A DNA stretch of 6,473 bases from Sulfurimonas sp. (GCA_003978475.1 QNZR01000210.1:1-6473); one strand, 5' to 3'; shown: positions 1 to 5,678, counted from the stretch's first letter. Translations and numbers: made by a program. The notes: generated by a model from the letters alone, not told the origin.

Positions 1-265
1 TAGTGCCGCTTGAAGTTATCCAAATTGTTTTATTAAGATAGTTACCTGGTCTCATATAGAAGTGTTTGTGGTTTGGATTATTTAAAATCGACTTTGTCCA
101 CTTCCCGTTACTCGGTGTAATCAGCACATGGGTCGGATTCTTCGGGTTATATTTGGGTATTTTTACCTGCTCTTCGTATTGACTTGCTCCAAACAGGGTA
201 CTGCTTAGAAGCAGCAAAAAGCTGCTTAGCCACAATATTGTTGGATTGGCTCTTTTAGACATCAT
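1..265 (-). CDS. Partial secreted protein, possible beta-helix (5' end only)
   Basis: This is the first 88 codons of a minus-strand gene that continues past the left edge; no stop occurs in frame. It begins with two consecutive ATG codons (265 and 262) behind AGAGGA (270-275), which sits 4 or 7 bases upstream, so either ATG could be used. The N-terminus is a classical signal peptide: KR near the start, a hydrophobic stretch ILWLSSFLLLLSS (residues 10-22) and a likely signal peptidase cleavage after LFGA (residue 28). The mature part starts SQYEEQVKIPKY and is rich in N, K, P and T. The stretch FYMRPGNYLNKTIWITSSGT (residues 69-88) resembles the opening rung of right-handed parallel beta-helix proteins (pectate-lyase/NosD-like), where a P-G-x-Y turn is followed by an I-x-I-x-SSGT strand. 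The family call is inference from one rung; export is well supported. The protein probably acts in the periplasm or outside the cell. Confidence 0.7.
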   Translation of the reverse strand, partial: MMSKRANPTILWLSSFLLLLSSTLFGASQYEEQVKIPKYNPKNPTHVLITPSNGKWTKSILNNPNHKHFYMRPGNYLNKTIWITSSGT

Positions 266-275
266 TAAATCCTCT

Positions 276-487
276 AGTTTTTTTTAAAGTTTCATATACC
301 GCATTGGCGGCATAGGCTTTTATCGGACGAATGGTAGCATTGAAGGATTAAGTCTGCGTTAGCCTAAAATTAACATTGTATTAGCGCATGGGGTGGTTAG
401 CGGAAAAGTAGTTTGTCATAAGAATAGGTTATGTTTAATAGAATATAATTACATGTAAATTTAGTAGCCAAAAATAGGATTTGCAGT
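276..487. other. Non-coding gap between rpsU terminator and secreted-protein gene
   Basis: About 210 bases with no convincing open frame on either strand. It must contain the 5' leader and promoter of the secreted-protein gene, which reads leftwards, because the rpsU terminator closes the upstream transcript. A -10-like TACAAT occurs on the minus strand in the 375-385 region, but I find no well-spaced -35 partner and do not annotate it. No tRNA-like or riboswitch-like fold was recognised by eye. Confidence 0.5.
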
Positions 488-522
488 AAAAAAGAAGCAA
501 TCTGCCCGAAGGCAGCTTGTTT
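488..522 (-). terminator. Intrinsic terminator of rpsU
   Basis: Read on the minus strand, CTGCC-TTCG-GGCAG forms a 5-bp GC-rich stem capped by the very stable UUCG tetraloop (502-515). After a one-base mismatch the stem is extended by AAACAA/TTGCTT pairing (517-522 with 495-500). A C and a run of six T (488-494) follow. The base of the stem overlaps the rpsU stop codon (521-523), so the terminator is fused to the end of the gene. It would end rpsU transcripts before the secreted-protein gene. Confidence 0.85.
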
Positions 523-733
523 AGAGGCGTGATTCGTAACGTCGCATCATATAGAGACGTTTGAGCATTTTCTTACGTGCTGAAATTTTTTGCTTTTTAC
601 GCTTTTCGGTTTCCGTTTCATGGAAACGGCGAGCCCGTGCTTCTGTGACAATCAAATTACGATCGGTCTGTTTCTTGAAGCGGCGGTAAGCAGCATCAAA
701 ATTATCATCATGACGTAGTACAATACCTGGCAT
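521..733 (-). CDS. rpsU: 30S ribosomal protein S21
   Basis: Encodes a 70-residue basic protein of the small ribosomal subunit. S21 lies near the anti-Shine-Dalgarno end of 16S rRNA and helps initiation. The sequence opens MPGIVLRHDDNFDAAYRRFK and continues with DRNLIVTEARARRF, then a Lys/Arg-rich helix (KRKKQKISARKKMLKR) and the typical end RRYESRL. Length and ending match Campylobacterota S21 as I remember them. The ATG at 733 is preceded by AGGTGA at 5-base spacing. A consensus-like promoter lies just upstream (773-801) and a UUCG terminator is fused to the stop codon, so this is a single-gene transcript with a leader of about 33 bases. It is divergent from dnaG, whereas in Escherichia coli rpsU and dnaG are co-transcribed. 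Confidence 0.97.
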   Translation of the reverse strand: MPGIVLRHDDNFDAAYRRFKKQTDRNLIVTEARARRFHETETEKRKKQKISARKKMLKRLYMMRRYESRL

Positions 734-772
734 TCACATCACCTGCTTTCTGTTAAAATTTTGTAGACGCGC

Positions 773-801
773 ATTATAGCCAAATATCTTTTAAAGTACA
801 A
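773..801 (-). promoter_or_regulatory. Sigma-70-type promoter of rpsU
   Basis: On the minus strand TTGTAC (796-801) and a perfect TATAAT (773-778) are separated by exactly 17 bases, which is near the housekeeping sigma-factor consensus. Transcription should start around 766, about 33 bases before the rpsU ATG. The -35 element lies between the presumed -35 and -10 of the divergent dnaG promoter, so RNA polymerase probably cannot occupy both at once. The elements are seen; the exclusion is inference. Confidence 0.75.
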
Positions 802-813
802 CTCCGTTATAAT
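785..813 (+). promoter_or_regulatory. Promoter of dnaG, probably giving a leaderless mRNA
   Basis: A perfect TATAAT lies at 808-813, only 7 bases before the dnaG ATG (821). The hexamer 17 bases upstream is TATCTT (785-790), a poor -35, as is common in Campylobacterota, where the -35 is weakly conserved. A start site about 7 bases after the -10 would fall at 820-821, at the start codon itself. No Shine-Dalgarno-like sequence precedes the ATG, which fits leaderless initiation. Confidence 0.55.
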
Positions 814-820
814 CCATGCC

Positions 821-2470
821 ATGATTGCTACCGATGCCATTGAAGGGCTCAAAGCCCGTCTTGATATTGTCGATGTCGTGGGAAACTACGTGGAACTGCG
901 AAAAGCCGGCACCAACTTCAAAGGAGTCTGCCCTTTTCATGATGAAAAAACCCCAAGCTTTGTCGTCAGTCCTCACAAACAGATTTACCACTGTTTCGGG
1001 TGCGGTGCCGGAGGCGATAGCATCAAGTTCATTATGGAGCATGACAAACTCAACTACCCTGAAGCCATCGAGAAGCTCGCTGCGCAATATAACTATACGC
1101 TTACGTACACACAAGGGTCGCACCAAAAGACCGATACCAAAATAATTGACACGCTGAATCTCTGGTATCAGTCACTCCTGGAGCAGCATCCTCAAGCCAA
1201 AGCCTATCTGCAGGAACGGGGCATCTACAGCTCCTCTATTGAGCGCTTCGGTATCGGATATGCCCCCGGCTCCAAGGAGACACTCTCCTATCTGCAAAGC
1301 AACCTCTTTAACATGAACGATGCTATAGCACTGGGGGTTGTCGGCAAGGGTGAGAACAATCTGTATGCACGTTTTATTGAGCGTATCACCTTTCCTATCT
1401 ACGCAACCAACGGTACTACAGTAGGTTTTGGCGGACGCACCATTAGTGGTCATTCAGCCAAATACGTCAACTCGCCGCAAAGCAAACTCTTTAACAAATC
1501 ACGCCTGCTTTATGCCTACCATCAGGCTCGAGATGCCATCTACAAAAAAAAAGAGATTATTGTCACCGAGGGATATCTCGATGTCATCATGCTGCATCAA
1601 GCCGGTTTTGACACGGCAGTCGCAACGCTCGGTACGGCACTGACTTCTGAACATCTGCCGCTCTTACGCAAAGGTGATCCTCGTATTATTATGGCATATG
1701 ACGGGGATAATGCCGGTATTTCTGCTGCCTTAAAGGCTGCCAAACTCCTCAGCAGTGCAGGCTTCGACGGTGGTGTGGTGATCTTCTCGCAAGGACGTGA
1801 TCCTGCCGATATGGTTAAAAATGCTCACATTGAAGAGCTTAACACCCTCTTTCGCTCGGCACAACCGTTTATTGAATTCACGCTCCAGCATATTTTACAG
1901 CAGTACCGTCTGTCCAACCCCAAAGAGAAAGAGCAGGCCATGCACGAGGGGGTTGGATATTTAAAAACACTCTCACCACTTTTGCAAGAGGAGTATAAAA
2001 GTTATCTGGCGTCTCAGCTGGGGCTTTCACCTTCACTGCTCAAGATGCACTCCCAGGCACCCTCGCCCTCATATACCGCGACAACAACTTATGGTGATGC
2101 CTGGGAGCGCAGTCTCATTAAAACGGCGGTTGAACATCCTGAATATCTCAATATCATCGTTGATTCACTGAGCAGTTCACTCCTGCAGCATCATGCTCAT
2201 GAACTGGAGCTGGTGCTGCAGGGAAACCTCAACGACCCCGCTGTCATGTCAATTCTCATGGATGAGCGCAACCCGCCGTTTCACGATGCCGCACATCTTC
2301 ACGACAACCTGATCTTTTTTCTGAGAAACCATTACGAAAAAATGCTAAAAAAGGTAAAATTCCAACACGAATTGTCTCTAGACAGAAAATCATTTCTGAT
2401 TCGATCCTACAGGCACAAAATAGAAAAACTCAAACGAGGGGAACTGATTCCCTATGAAGGACATTTATGA
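821..2470 (+). CDS. dnaG: DNA primase
   Basis: Encodes a 549-residue DnaG-type primase, which makes RNA primers for lagging-strand replication after recruitment by DnaB helicase. A CHC2 zinc-binding domain occupies about residues 1-95, with ligands C37, H40, C58 and C61 (CPFH...CFGC). The RNA polymerase core follows (about 110-245), including RITFPIYATNGTTVGFGGR and the AKYVNSPQSKLFNKS segment. The TOPRIM metal-binding fold has the TEGYLDV glutamate (E250) and DGD (D294, D296), followed by DPAD (327-330). The C-terminal part, from about 420, is the variable helicase-binding region. Length is normal for the phylum. The ATG at 821 matches the family N-terminus (MIxxDxIExLKxxxDIVDVVG) although no ribosome binding site is visible. 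The gene overlaps the next one by ATGA. A run of nine A (1544-1552) encodes KKK just before the TOPRIM fold. Confidence 0.97.
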   Translation: MIATDAIEGLKARLDIVDVVGNYVELRKAGTNFKGVCPFHDEKTPSFVVSPHKQIYHCFGCGAGGDSIKFIMEHDKLNYPEAIEKLAAQYNYTLTYTQGSHQKTDTKIIDTLNLWYQSLLEQHPQAKAYLQERGIYSSSIERFGIGYAPGSKETLSYLQSNLFNMNDAIALGVVGKGENNLYARFIERITFPIYATNGTTVGFGGRTISGHSAKYVNSPQSKLFNKSRLLYAYHQARDAIYKKKEIIVTEGYLDVIMLHQAGFDTAVATLGTALTSEHLPLLRKGDPRIIMAYDGDNAGISAALKAAKLLSSAGFDGGVVIFSQGRDPADMVKNAHIEELNTLFRSAQPFIEFTLQHILQQYRLSNPKEKEQAMHEGVGYLKTLSPLLQEEYKSYLASQLGLSPSLLKMHSQAPSPSYTATTTYGDAWERSLIKTAVEHPEYLNIIVDSLSSSLLQHHAHELELVLQGNLNDPAVMSILMDERNPPFHDAAHLHDNLIFFLRNHYEKMLKKVKFQHELSLDRKSFLIRSYRHKIEKLKRGELIPYEGHL

Positions 2471-3444
2471 AAGCCATCTCTCTCTTTAGCGGCGGTCTGG
2501 ATTCGACTCTGGCCATCAAACTTATTGTCAATCAGGGCATTGAAGTTATTGCCTGTAACATTAATACCGGGTTTGGCGCCACTCGCGACCGTCGTGTACA
2601 TATGCAAAACATGTGCGATCAGGTCGGTGCCGAGCTTCGTATTATCGACATTCAAAGCGAGTATCTCCAACAGGTTCTGTTTGACCCCAAGCATGGATAC
2701 GGCAAACATTTCAACCCCTGCATTGACTGCCATGCCAAAATGTTCGAAGTAGCCAAACGCATTATGGAGGCCGAAGGTGCCTCGTTTCTTATTAGCGGTG
2801 AAGTGCTGGGACAGCGTCCTATGAGTCAAAATGCCGATGCTCTTGCCACCGTACTCAATATGAGCAATTGTGAAGGGCTGCTGCTGCGTCCGCTTTCGGC
2901 ACAAAAACTTGCCCCTACGCTTGCCGAAGAGCAAGGATGGATCGATCGGGATCGTCTTGAGGGTATTGTCGGGCGCAGTCGTGACCGTCAGATGGAGTTA
3001 GCTGCACTATTTGGATTACAAGATTTTGAAAGCCCCGGTGGCGGCTGTCTCCTAACCGATGAAAACTTTACCAAAAAGATGCATGATTTCATTGCCTACG
3101 ACACCTTGGAAGTGCGCGATATTCCCGTACTGAAATTTGGTCGCCACCTGCGTCTGGATGACGGCGCCAAACTGGTTGTCGGACGCAACCAGGAAGAGAA
3201 TGCTTTTCTTGAAAAAATTACCAACGGTAAATTTTTACATCTCAAAACCGTGGGCATCCCCGGACCGCACGCACTGCTCTCAAGCAGTGCCAGTGATGCC
3301 GACAAAGCACGTGCGACTCAAATTATTCTCACCTATTGCAAAACCGATCCCCAAGAGCATTATTGTGTCAACTTTGACGGGGTTGATCAAAAAGCCGCCC
3401 CTCTCCCCAGCAGAGAGGACGCAAGCAAATACTCCATATTATAG
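2467..3444 (+). CDS. PP-loop ATPase, MnmA/ThiI-like tRNA thiolation family
   Basis: Encodes a 325-residue protein of the adenine-nucleotide alpha-hydrolase (PP-loop) superfamily, whose members adenylate a base or substrate before sulfur or nitrogen transfer. The nucleotide-binding loop SGGLDS is at residues 8-13, followed by a Rossmann-like alternation. Three cysteines stand out: NPCIDCH (C85, C88) and SPGGGCLLTD (C194). A CxxC plus a distant Cys is the layout of tRNA thiolases that use either a Cys pair or a three-Cys [4Fe-4S] cluster. GEVLGQRPMSQ (111-121) and LRPLSAQKLAPT (140-151) resemble the MnmA/ThiI core. The C-terminal ~120 residues (from about 205) are probably an RNA-binding appendage. 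The start overlaps the dnaG stop as ATGA, with AAGGA 5 bases upstream (2457-2461), so translation is coupled. Such proteins are often annotated as tRNA methyltransferase, TrmU-like or argininosuccinate synthase-like; the exact substrate is unknown. It is not canonical MnmA, which is longer and has a different Cys layout. Confidence 0.85.
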   Translation: MKAISLFSGGLDSTLAIKLIVNQGIEVIACNINTGFGATRDRRVHMQNMCDQVGAELRIIDIQSEYLQQVLFDPKHGYGKHFNPCIDCHAKMFEVAKRIMEAEGASFLISGEVLGQRPMSQNADALATVLNMSNCEGLLLRPLSAQKLAPTLAEEQGWIDRDRLEGIVGRSRDRQMELAALFGLQDFESPGGGCLLTDENFTKKMHDFIAYDTLEVRDIPVLKFGRHLRLDDGAKLVVGRNQEENAFLEKITNGKFLHLKTVGIPGPHALLSSSASDADKARATQIILTYCKTDPQEHYCVNFDGVDQKAAPLPSREDASKYSIL

Positions 3445-3465
3445 GTTTTTTACGCCATTATGTTG

Positions 3466-3471
3466 TATACT
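3466..3471 (+). promoter_or_regulatory. Possible -10 box for the 134-aa gene
   Basis: TATACT at 3466-3471 lies 31 bases before the chosen start codon, giving a leader of about 24 bases that contains the AAGGAG ribosome binding site. The upstream stretch is T-rich (3445-3450) but has no recognisable -35. It could allow expression independent of the dnaG transcript; read-through from upstream is equally possible because no terminator separates the genes. Confidence 0.3.
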
Positions 3472-3501
3472 ACCCGTTTAGAACCATTCCAAGGAGTGCC
3501 T

Positions 3502-3906
3502 ATGGCCGGCGTTCATTTTGCCTACAACAACTTTCCCTCCCTGCTGCAGCTCAATATGGGAATTGCCGATCGGCTCGATGATAATCGGGCGGAAAGCTTT
3601 ACGATTTTATATTGCAATTTTCAAAAAGTTGAAGATGCCCTCATTATTGAGAGCTTAGAAAAAGTCTTACGGGGCTCTGATGTTATTGTCAACAGCAATA
3701 AGGACTACTTCTTTATTCTCCCCTACACTGACAAATATGGTGCAACCATTGTCAAAAATATGTTTGAAGAATTTTTTGACCTCTACATCCCTTCCTACGA
3801 AGCAAGCTATCCGCTTAACGGAGAAACGCCTGAAGAGCTGTTTCAGTCCTTACAGGCCGGCATTAACAAAAGCCTGCATACCTATTTGGAGTGCCTCGAC
3901 TTCTAA
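3502..3906 (+). CDS. Hypothetical protein with degenerate GGDEF-like fold
   Basis: Encodes 134 residues. I chose the ATG at 3502 because AAGGAG (3491-3496) sits 5 bases upstream; an upstream in-frame ATG at 3460 has no such signal and would overlap the possible -10. The segment from about residue 30 to 92 follows the order of the central part of a GGDEF domain: a strand FTILYCNF, a helix ending SLEKVLRGSD (51-60, compare the LR..D before the GGDEF turn), then NKDYFFILPYTDKYGA (67-81) where the GG(D/E)EF signature and its 'LP.T...A' continuation would be, and a helix VKNMFEEFF. The GGDEF residues are absent, so no cyclase activity is expected. The C-terminus (about 100-134) is probably helical. 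No signal peptide or membrane segment is seen. Domain assignment is by eye. It is convergent with the SPOR-like gene, one base apart. Confidence 0.75.
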   Translation: MAGVHFAYNNFPSLLQLNMGIADRLDDNRAESFTILYCNFQKVEDALIIESLEKVLRGSDVIVNSNKDYFFILPYTDKYGATIVKNMFEEFFDLYIPSYEASYPLNGETPEELFQSLQAGINKSLHTYLECLDF

Positions 3907-3907
3907 A

Positions 3908-4399
3908 CTACGGCTCAAACTCGTAAAAGGGTGATTTTTTGTAGTATGTCAGCGCTTTCTCCAGCTCGGTTTTACGTAACAAATGTACATCATAAATGCA
4001 CTCACAAGGCGTCGGCGCAGCCAGGACGGCCGGAGGTGCGCTCACCGCCTTTGTGGCTGTAACATTTTGGGGCACCGCTTTTTCGACAATCTTCGTTTTC
4101 ACAGGCACTGCCTGAGGCTTAACCGATACATTCGGTACAATAAAGGCATCATACGCCACCTTGCAGCGAATTTTTGGCAACGCTTTAGCGGCCTCTTTGT
4201 AGCTGCTAAAGGCACCGATGCGTATTTTTTTGTCTCCGGATCGTGTCACAACCTTATAGCTAAAGCCACTCTTTTTAATGGCGTCTATTAATGATGGTGC
4301 GACTGTTTTTTTGGTGTCCACGCTACTCACCTGAATCCAGTAAGGTGCCGCAACAAGCGAGAGTGACGCACCCAGAAGCAGCAGTAGTTTTTTTATCAT
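3908..4399 (-). CDS. Exported SPOR-domain-like protein
   Basis: Encodes 163 residues from the ATG at 4399, chosen because GAGGAG (minus strand, 4407-4412) is 7 bases upstream; a GTG at 4414 in frame lies inside that site's neighbourhood and is less likely. A signal peptide is clear: MIKKLLLLLGASLSLVAA (1-18), then PYWIQVSSV. Residues about 19-88 look like a SPOR peptidoglycan-binding domain: the opening YWIQVSSV strand, a helix, FSYKVVTRSG, KKIRIGAFSSYKEAAKALPKI, and the closing AYDAFIV strand. A Pro/Ala/Val/Lys linker (about 89-130) follows, then PCECIYDVHLL with C132 and C134, and an end rich in aromatics (KKSPFYEFEP). SPOR domains usually sit at the C-terminus after a linker; here the order is reversed. 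Likely periplasmic and wall-associated. It lies 33 bases after the 84-aa gene and probably shares its transcript. The 3' end nearly abuts the convergent gene. Confidence 0.8.
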   Translation of the reverse strand: MIKKLLLLLGASLSLVAAPYWIQVSSVDTKKTVAPSLIDAIKKSGFSYKVVTRSGDKKIRIGAFSSYKEAAKALPKIRCKVAYDAFIVPNVSVKPQAVPVKTKIVEKAVPQNVTATKAVSAPPAVLAAPTPCECIYDVHLLRKTELEKALTYYKKSPFYEFEP

Positions 4400-4432
4400 A
4401 AGAGCACTCCTCACATGGTCATAACCTATTGA

Positions 4433-4687
4433 TTACACGGTATTGTAGCGGTTAATAATCTTTTTGACTCTACTTTTTAATTTACGCAATGCATCGGTTG
4501 AATCATCACCGTCTGCCGTTAGATTTTCAAAATAGACACTGTCATTAAACTGTACTTTAGCCACCCATCCAATACGTGAATGGTACTTGACTCCGACAAA
4601 ACGCACGTAGCCAAAATGTTCTTCACACAATTCAAAAATGCGCATAATGCGATCGGAATCTGTTTTTTTACATTTGGTATCTGGCAT
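4433..4687 (-). CDS. Small hypothetical protein, 84 aa
   Basis: I do not recognise this protein. The ATG at 4687 is set by a near-perfect Shine-Dalgarno AAAGGAGGT (4692-4700) 4 bases upstream; an ATG six codons earlier (4705) would place that site inside the coding region. The product starts MPDTKCKKTDSDRIMRIFEL, is predicted cytosolic, and alternates: an N-terminal helix (about 11-26, with C21), a beta region FGYVRFVGVKYHSRIGWVAKVQF (26-48) continuing into VYFENL, an acidic loop ADGDDST, and a basic helix DALRKLKSRVKKIINRY (65-81). This beta-sheet-then-helix order resembles small HicB/dsRBD-like folds, but no family can be asserted. It follows the 32-aa membrane gene by 58 bases and precedes the SPOR-like gene by 33, so all are probably one operon. 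The unusually strong ribosome binding site suggests high expression. Confidence 0.75.
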   Translation of the reverse strand: MPDTKCKKTDSDRIMRIFELCEEHFGYVRFVGVKYHSRIGWVAKVQFNDSVYFENLTADGDDSTDALRKLKSRVKKIINRYNTV

Positions 4688-4745
4688 ATTTACCTCCTTT
4701 ATCATGGTATTTCACTGTCATTTTACTCTCTTTTAGTTACAAAAC

Positions 4746-4844
4746 CTAATCGTCCTTGCTATTAACAGCCCGAATAAAACCAACAATGCCCACGGCAACA
4801 ACTGCCAATAAAAAAATAATTTGTGCATACTCTAAGGTACTCAT
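4746..4844 (-). CDS. 32-aa single-pass membrane microprotein
   Basis: A short frame begins with the ATG at 4842-4844, immediately after the TAA of the rlmN remnant (TAAATG, no gap). It is preceded by AGGAG (4854-4858) at 9-base spacing inside the rlmN 3' end. The product MSTLEYAQIIFLLAVVAVGI plus GFIRAVNSKDD has one hydrophobic segment of about 16-18 residues (8-24), an acidic/neutral N-terminus and a basic-then-acidic C-terminus, typical of small bitopic inner-membrane proteins; the Arg after the segment suggests N-out, C-in topology. Its role is unknown. Similar-sized proteins (CydX, CcoQ types) stabilise membrane complexes, but nothing here shows such a partner. Coupling to rlmN and the clean TM-plus-tail design argue that it is real despite its size. 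Confidence 0.65.
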   Translation of the reverse strand: MSTLEYAQIIFLLAVVAVGIVGFIRAVNSKDD

Positions 4845-5528
4845 TTAGCTATTCTCCTGCTTCTCTTTCTCTTGCAATTGCCCACATGCAGCACTGATGT
4901 CAATGCCTTTAGAATCTCGAATGGTACAGAGTAAGCCGTGGGCAATCAAGTACTCCTGAAAGCTTACCATGCTTGCTTTGTCGGGACGCTCATATGCGGT
5001 ACCCTCGTAAGGATTAAAATAGATCAAATTGACTTTGGCTTTAATGCCATGCAGCAGTTTTACCAGCTTTTTTGCCGAAGCACGATCATCATTTTTTCCT
5101 TTGATCATCAGATATTCAAACATGACCCGCTTTCGGGTATCAATAGGAAATCGTTTCACCGCGTCAATAATAGAAGCAATATTATGCGCCTTGTTCATGG
5201 GAATCAGCTCACTGCGCAAGGCATCGTCAACCGCATGAAGCGAAATGGCAATGTGCACTCCCAGATGCATAGCGCCGAGCTGGTCTATACGACTGCTCAA
5301 CCCACTGGTAGAGACGGTCTGGCGCTTGGGAGCAATGCATAAACCGTCCTCATCAGAAAAGATGGTTATGGCTTTGGTCAGATTGTCCAAATTGTCCAGC
5401 GGTTCTCCCATACCCATATAGACAATATTGAGTCGCCGGTGTGCGGCAATATTGTTATCTTTTTTCAGTGCGAGCACCTGTGCAACAATCTCACCGGCAG
5501 AGAGATTAACATCTTCTATTATCGACAT
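4845..5528 (-). pseudogene. rlmN: rlmN remnant, 5'-truncated (radical SAM rRNA methyltransferase)
   Basis: RlmN methylates C2 of A2503 in 23S rRNA and A37 in some tRNAs and is normally about 350-380 residues. Only 227 codons are open here. Family homology starts near codon 8 (NLSAGEIVAQVLAL), the segment that follows the CX3CX2C cluster motif by about a dozen residues, and runs to the normal end. Retained: GMGEPLDN (39-46, the radical SAM GxGEP motif), TVSTSGL, the SAM-contacting HIAISLHA, NLIYFNPY and the catalytic methyl-carrying cysteine in DISAACGQL (C215). Missing: the whole N-terminal domain, the three [4Fe-4S] cysteines and the second catalytic cysteine, so radical chemistry is impossible. 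An in-frame TAG lies three codons before the ATG, there is no ribosome binding site, and the upstream DNA turns extremely AT-rich. The remaining frame has no internal stop or frameshift, so the break is recent, or the region is kept for the downstream genes. Confidence 0.9.
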
Positions 5529-5543
5529 TTTTTTAAACTAGTA

Positions 5544-5587
5544 TGATAAGAAAAGTTGAAAATCTTATCACAAGTTCTTGATAATCG
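5544..5587. repeat. Cluster of inverted TGATAAG/CTTATCA repeats
   Basis: TGATAAG (5544-5550) and CTTATCA (5564-5570) form a perfect 7-bp inverted pair with a 13-base spacer. The second arm overlaps a further imperfect hairpin, CTTATCACAAG-TT-CTTGATAA (5564-5584), in which one arm carries an extra C. Read on the minus strand the second hairpin is followed by a T-rich stretch, so it may be a weak terminator of the RES toxin transcript; it could also be a protein-binding site. It lies directly before the truncated rlmN. No promoter elements could be confidently placed here. Confidence 0.45.
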
Positions 5588-5662
5588 TTAAATTTAAAAT
5601 AATTTAGATAAATAATGATGAATTTTTCTATATGACTAAAATCATAAAACGCTGATTTTCTT

Positions 5663-5678
5663 TTAATTATATAATTAA
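5663..5678. repeat. Perfect 16-bp AT-only palindrome
   Basis: TTAATTATATAATTAA is perfectly self-complementary and lies 38 bases past the RES stop codon. Composed only of A and T, it is a weak hairpin and lacks a proper U-tract on the minus strand (AAAAG follows). It may be a composition effect of the AT-rich spacer or a DNA-binding site. Confidence 0.35.

Noticed and set aside
791..1126. Minus-strand frame antisense to the dnaG 5' end
   Set aside because: No family resemblance or ribosome binding site; it mirrors the codon structure of dnaG, which is clearly the real gene.
2452..2934. 160-codon minus-strand frame opposite the PP-loop gene
   Set aside because: It is the shadow of a strongly supported coding region and shows no domain of its own.
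3400..3451. Possible terminator after the PP-loop gene
   Set aside because: CCTCTC/GAGAGG (3400-3418) forms a stem but lies within the coding region, and the T-run is about 26 bases further on, too distant for intrinsic termination.
3460..3501. Longer N-terminus for the 134-aa gene starting at 3460
   Set aside because: No ribosome binding site before it, it would contain the possible -10 box, and AAGGAG is well placed for the ATG at 3502.
4668..4721. 17-codon minus-strand frame overlapping the start of the 84-aa gene
   Set aside because: It spans that gene's Shine-Dalgarno, has only a weak purine stretch upstream and an unremarkable product; a leader-peptide role has no other support.
5529..5600. 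Promoter for the rlmN remnant on the minus strand
   Set aside because: TTGTGA and TATCAT occur but with 19-base spacing and overlapping the inverted repeats; not strong enough to annotate.
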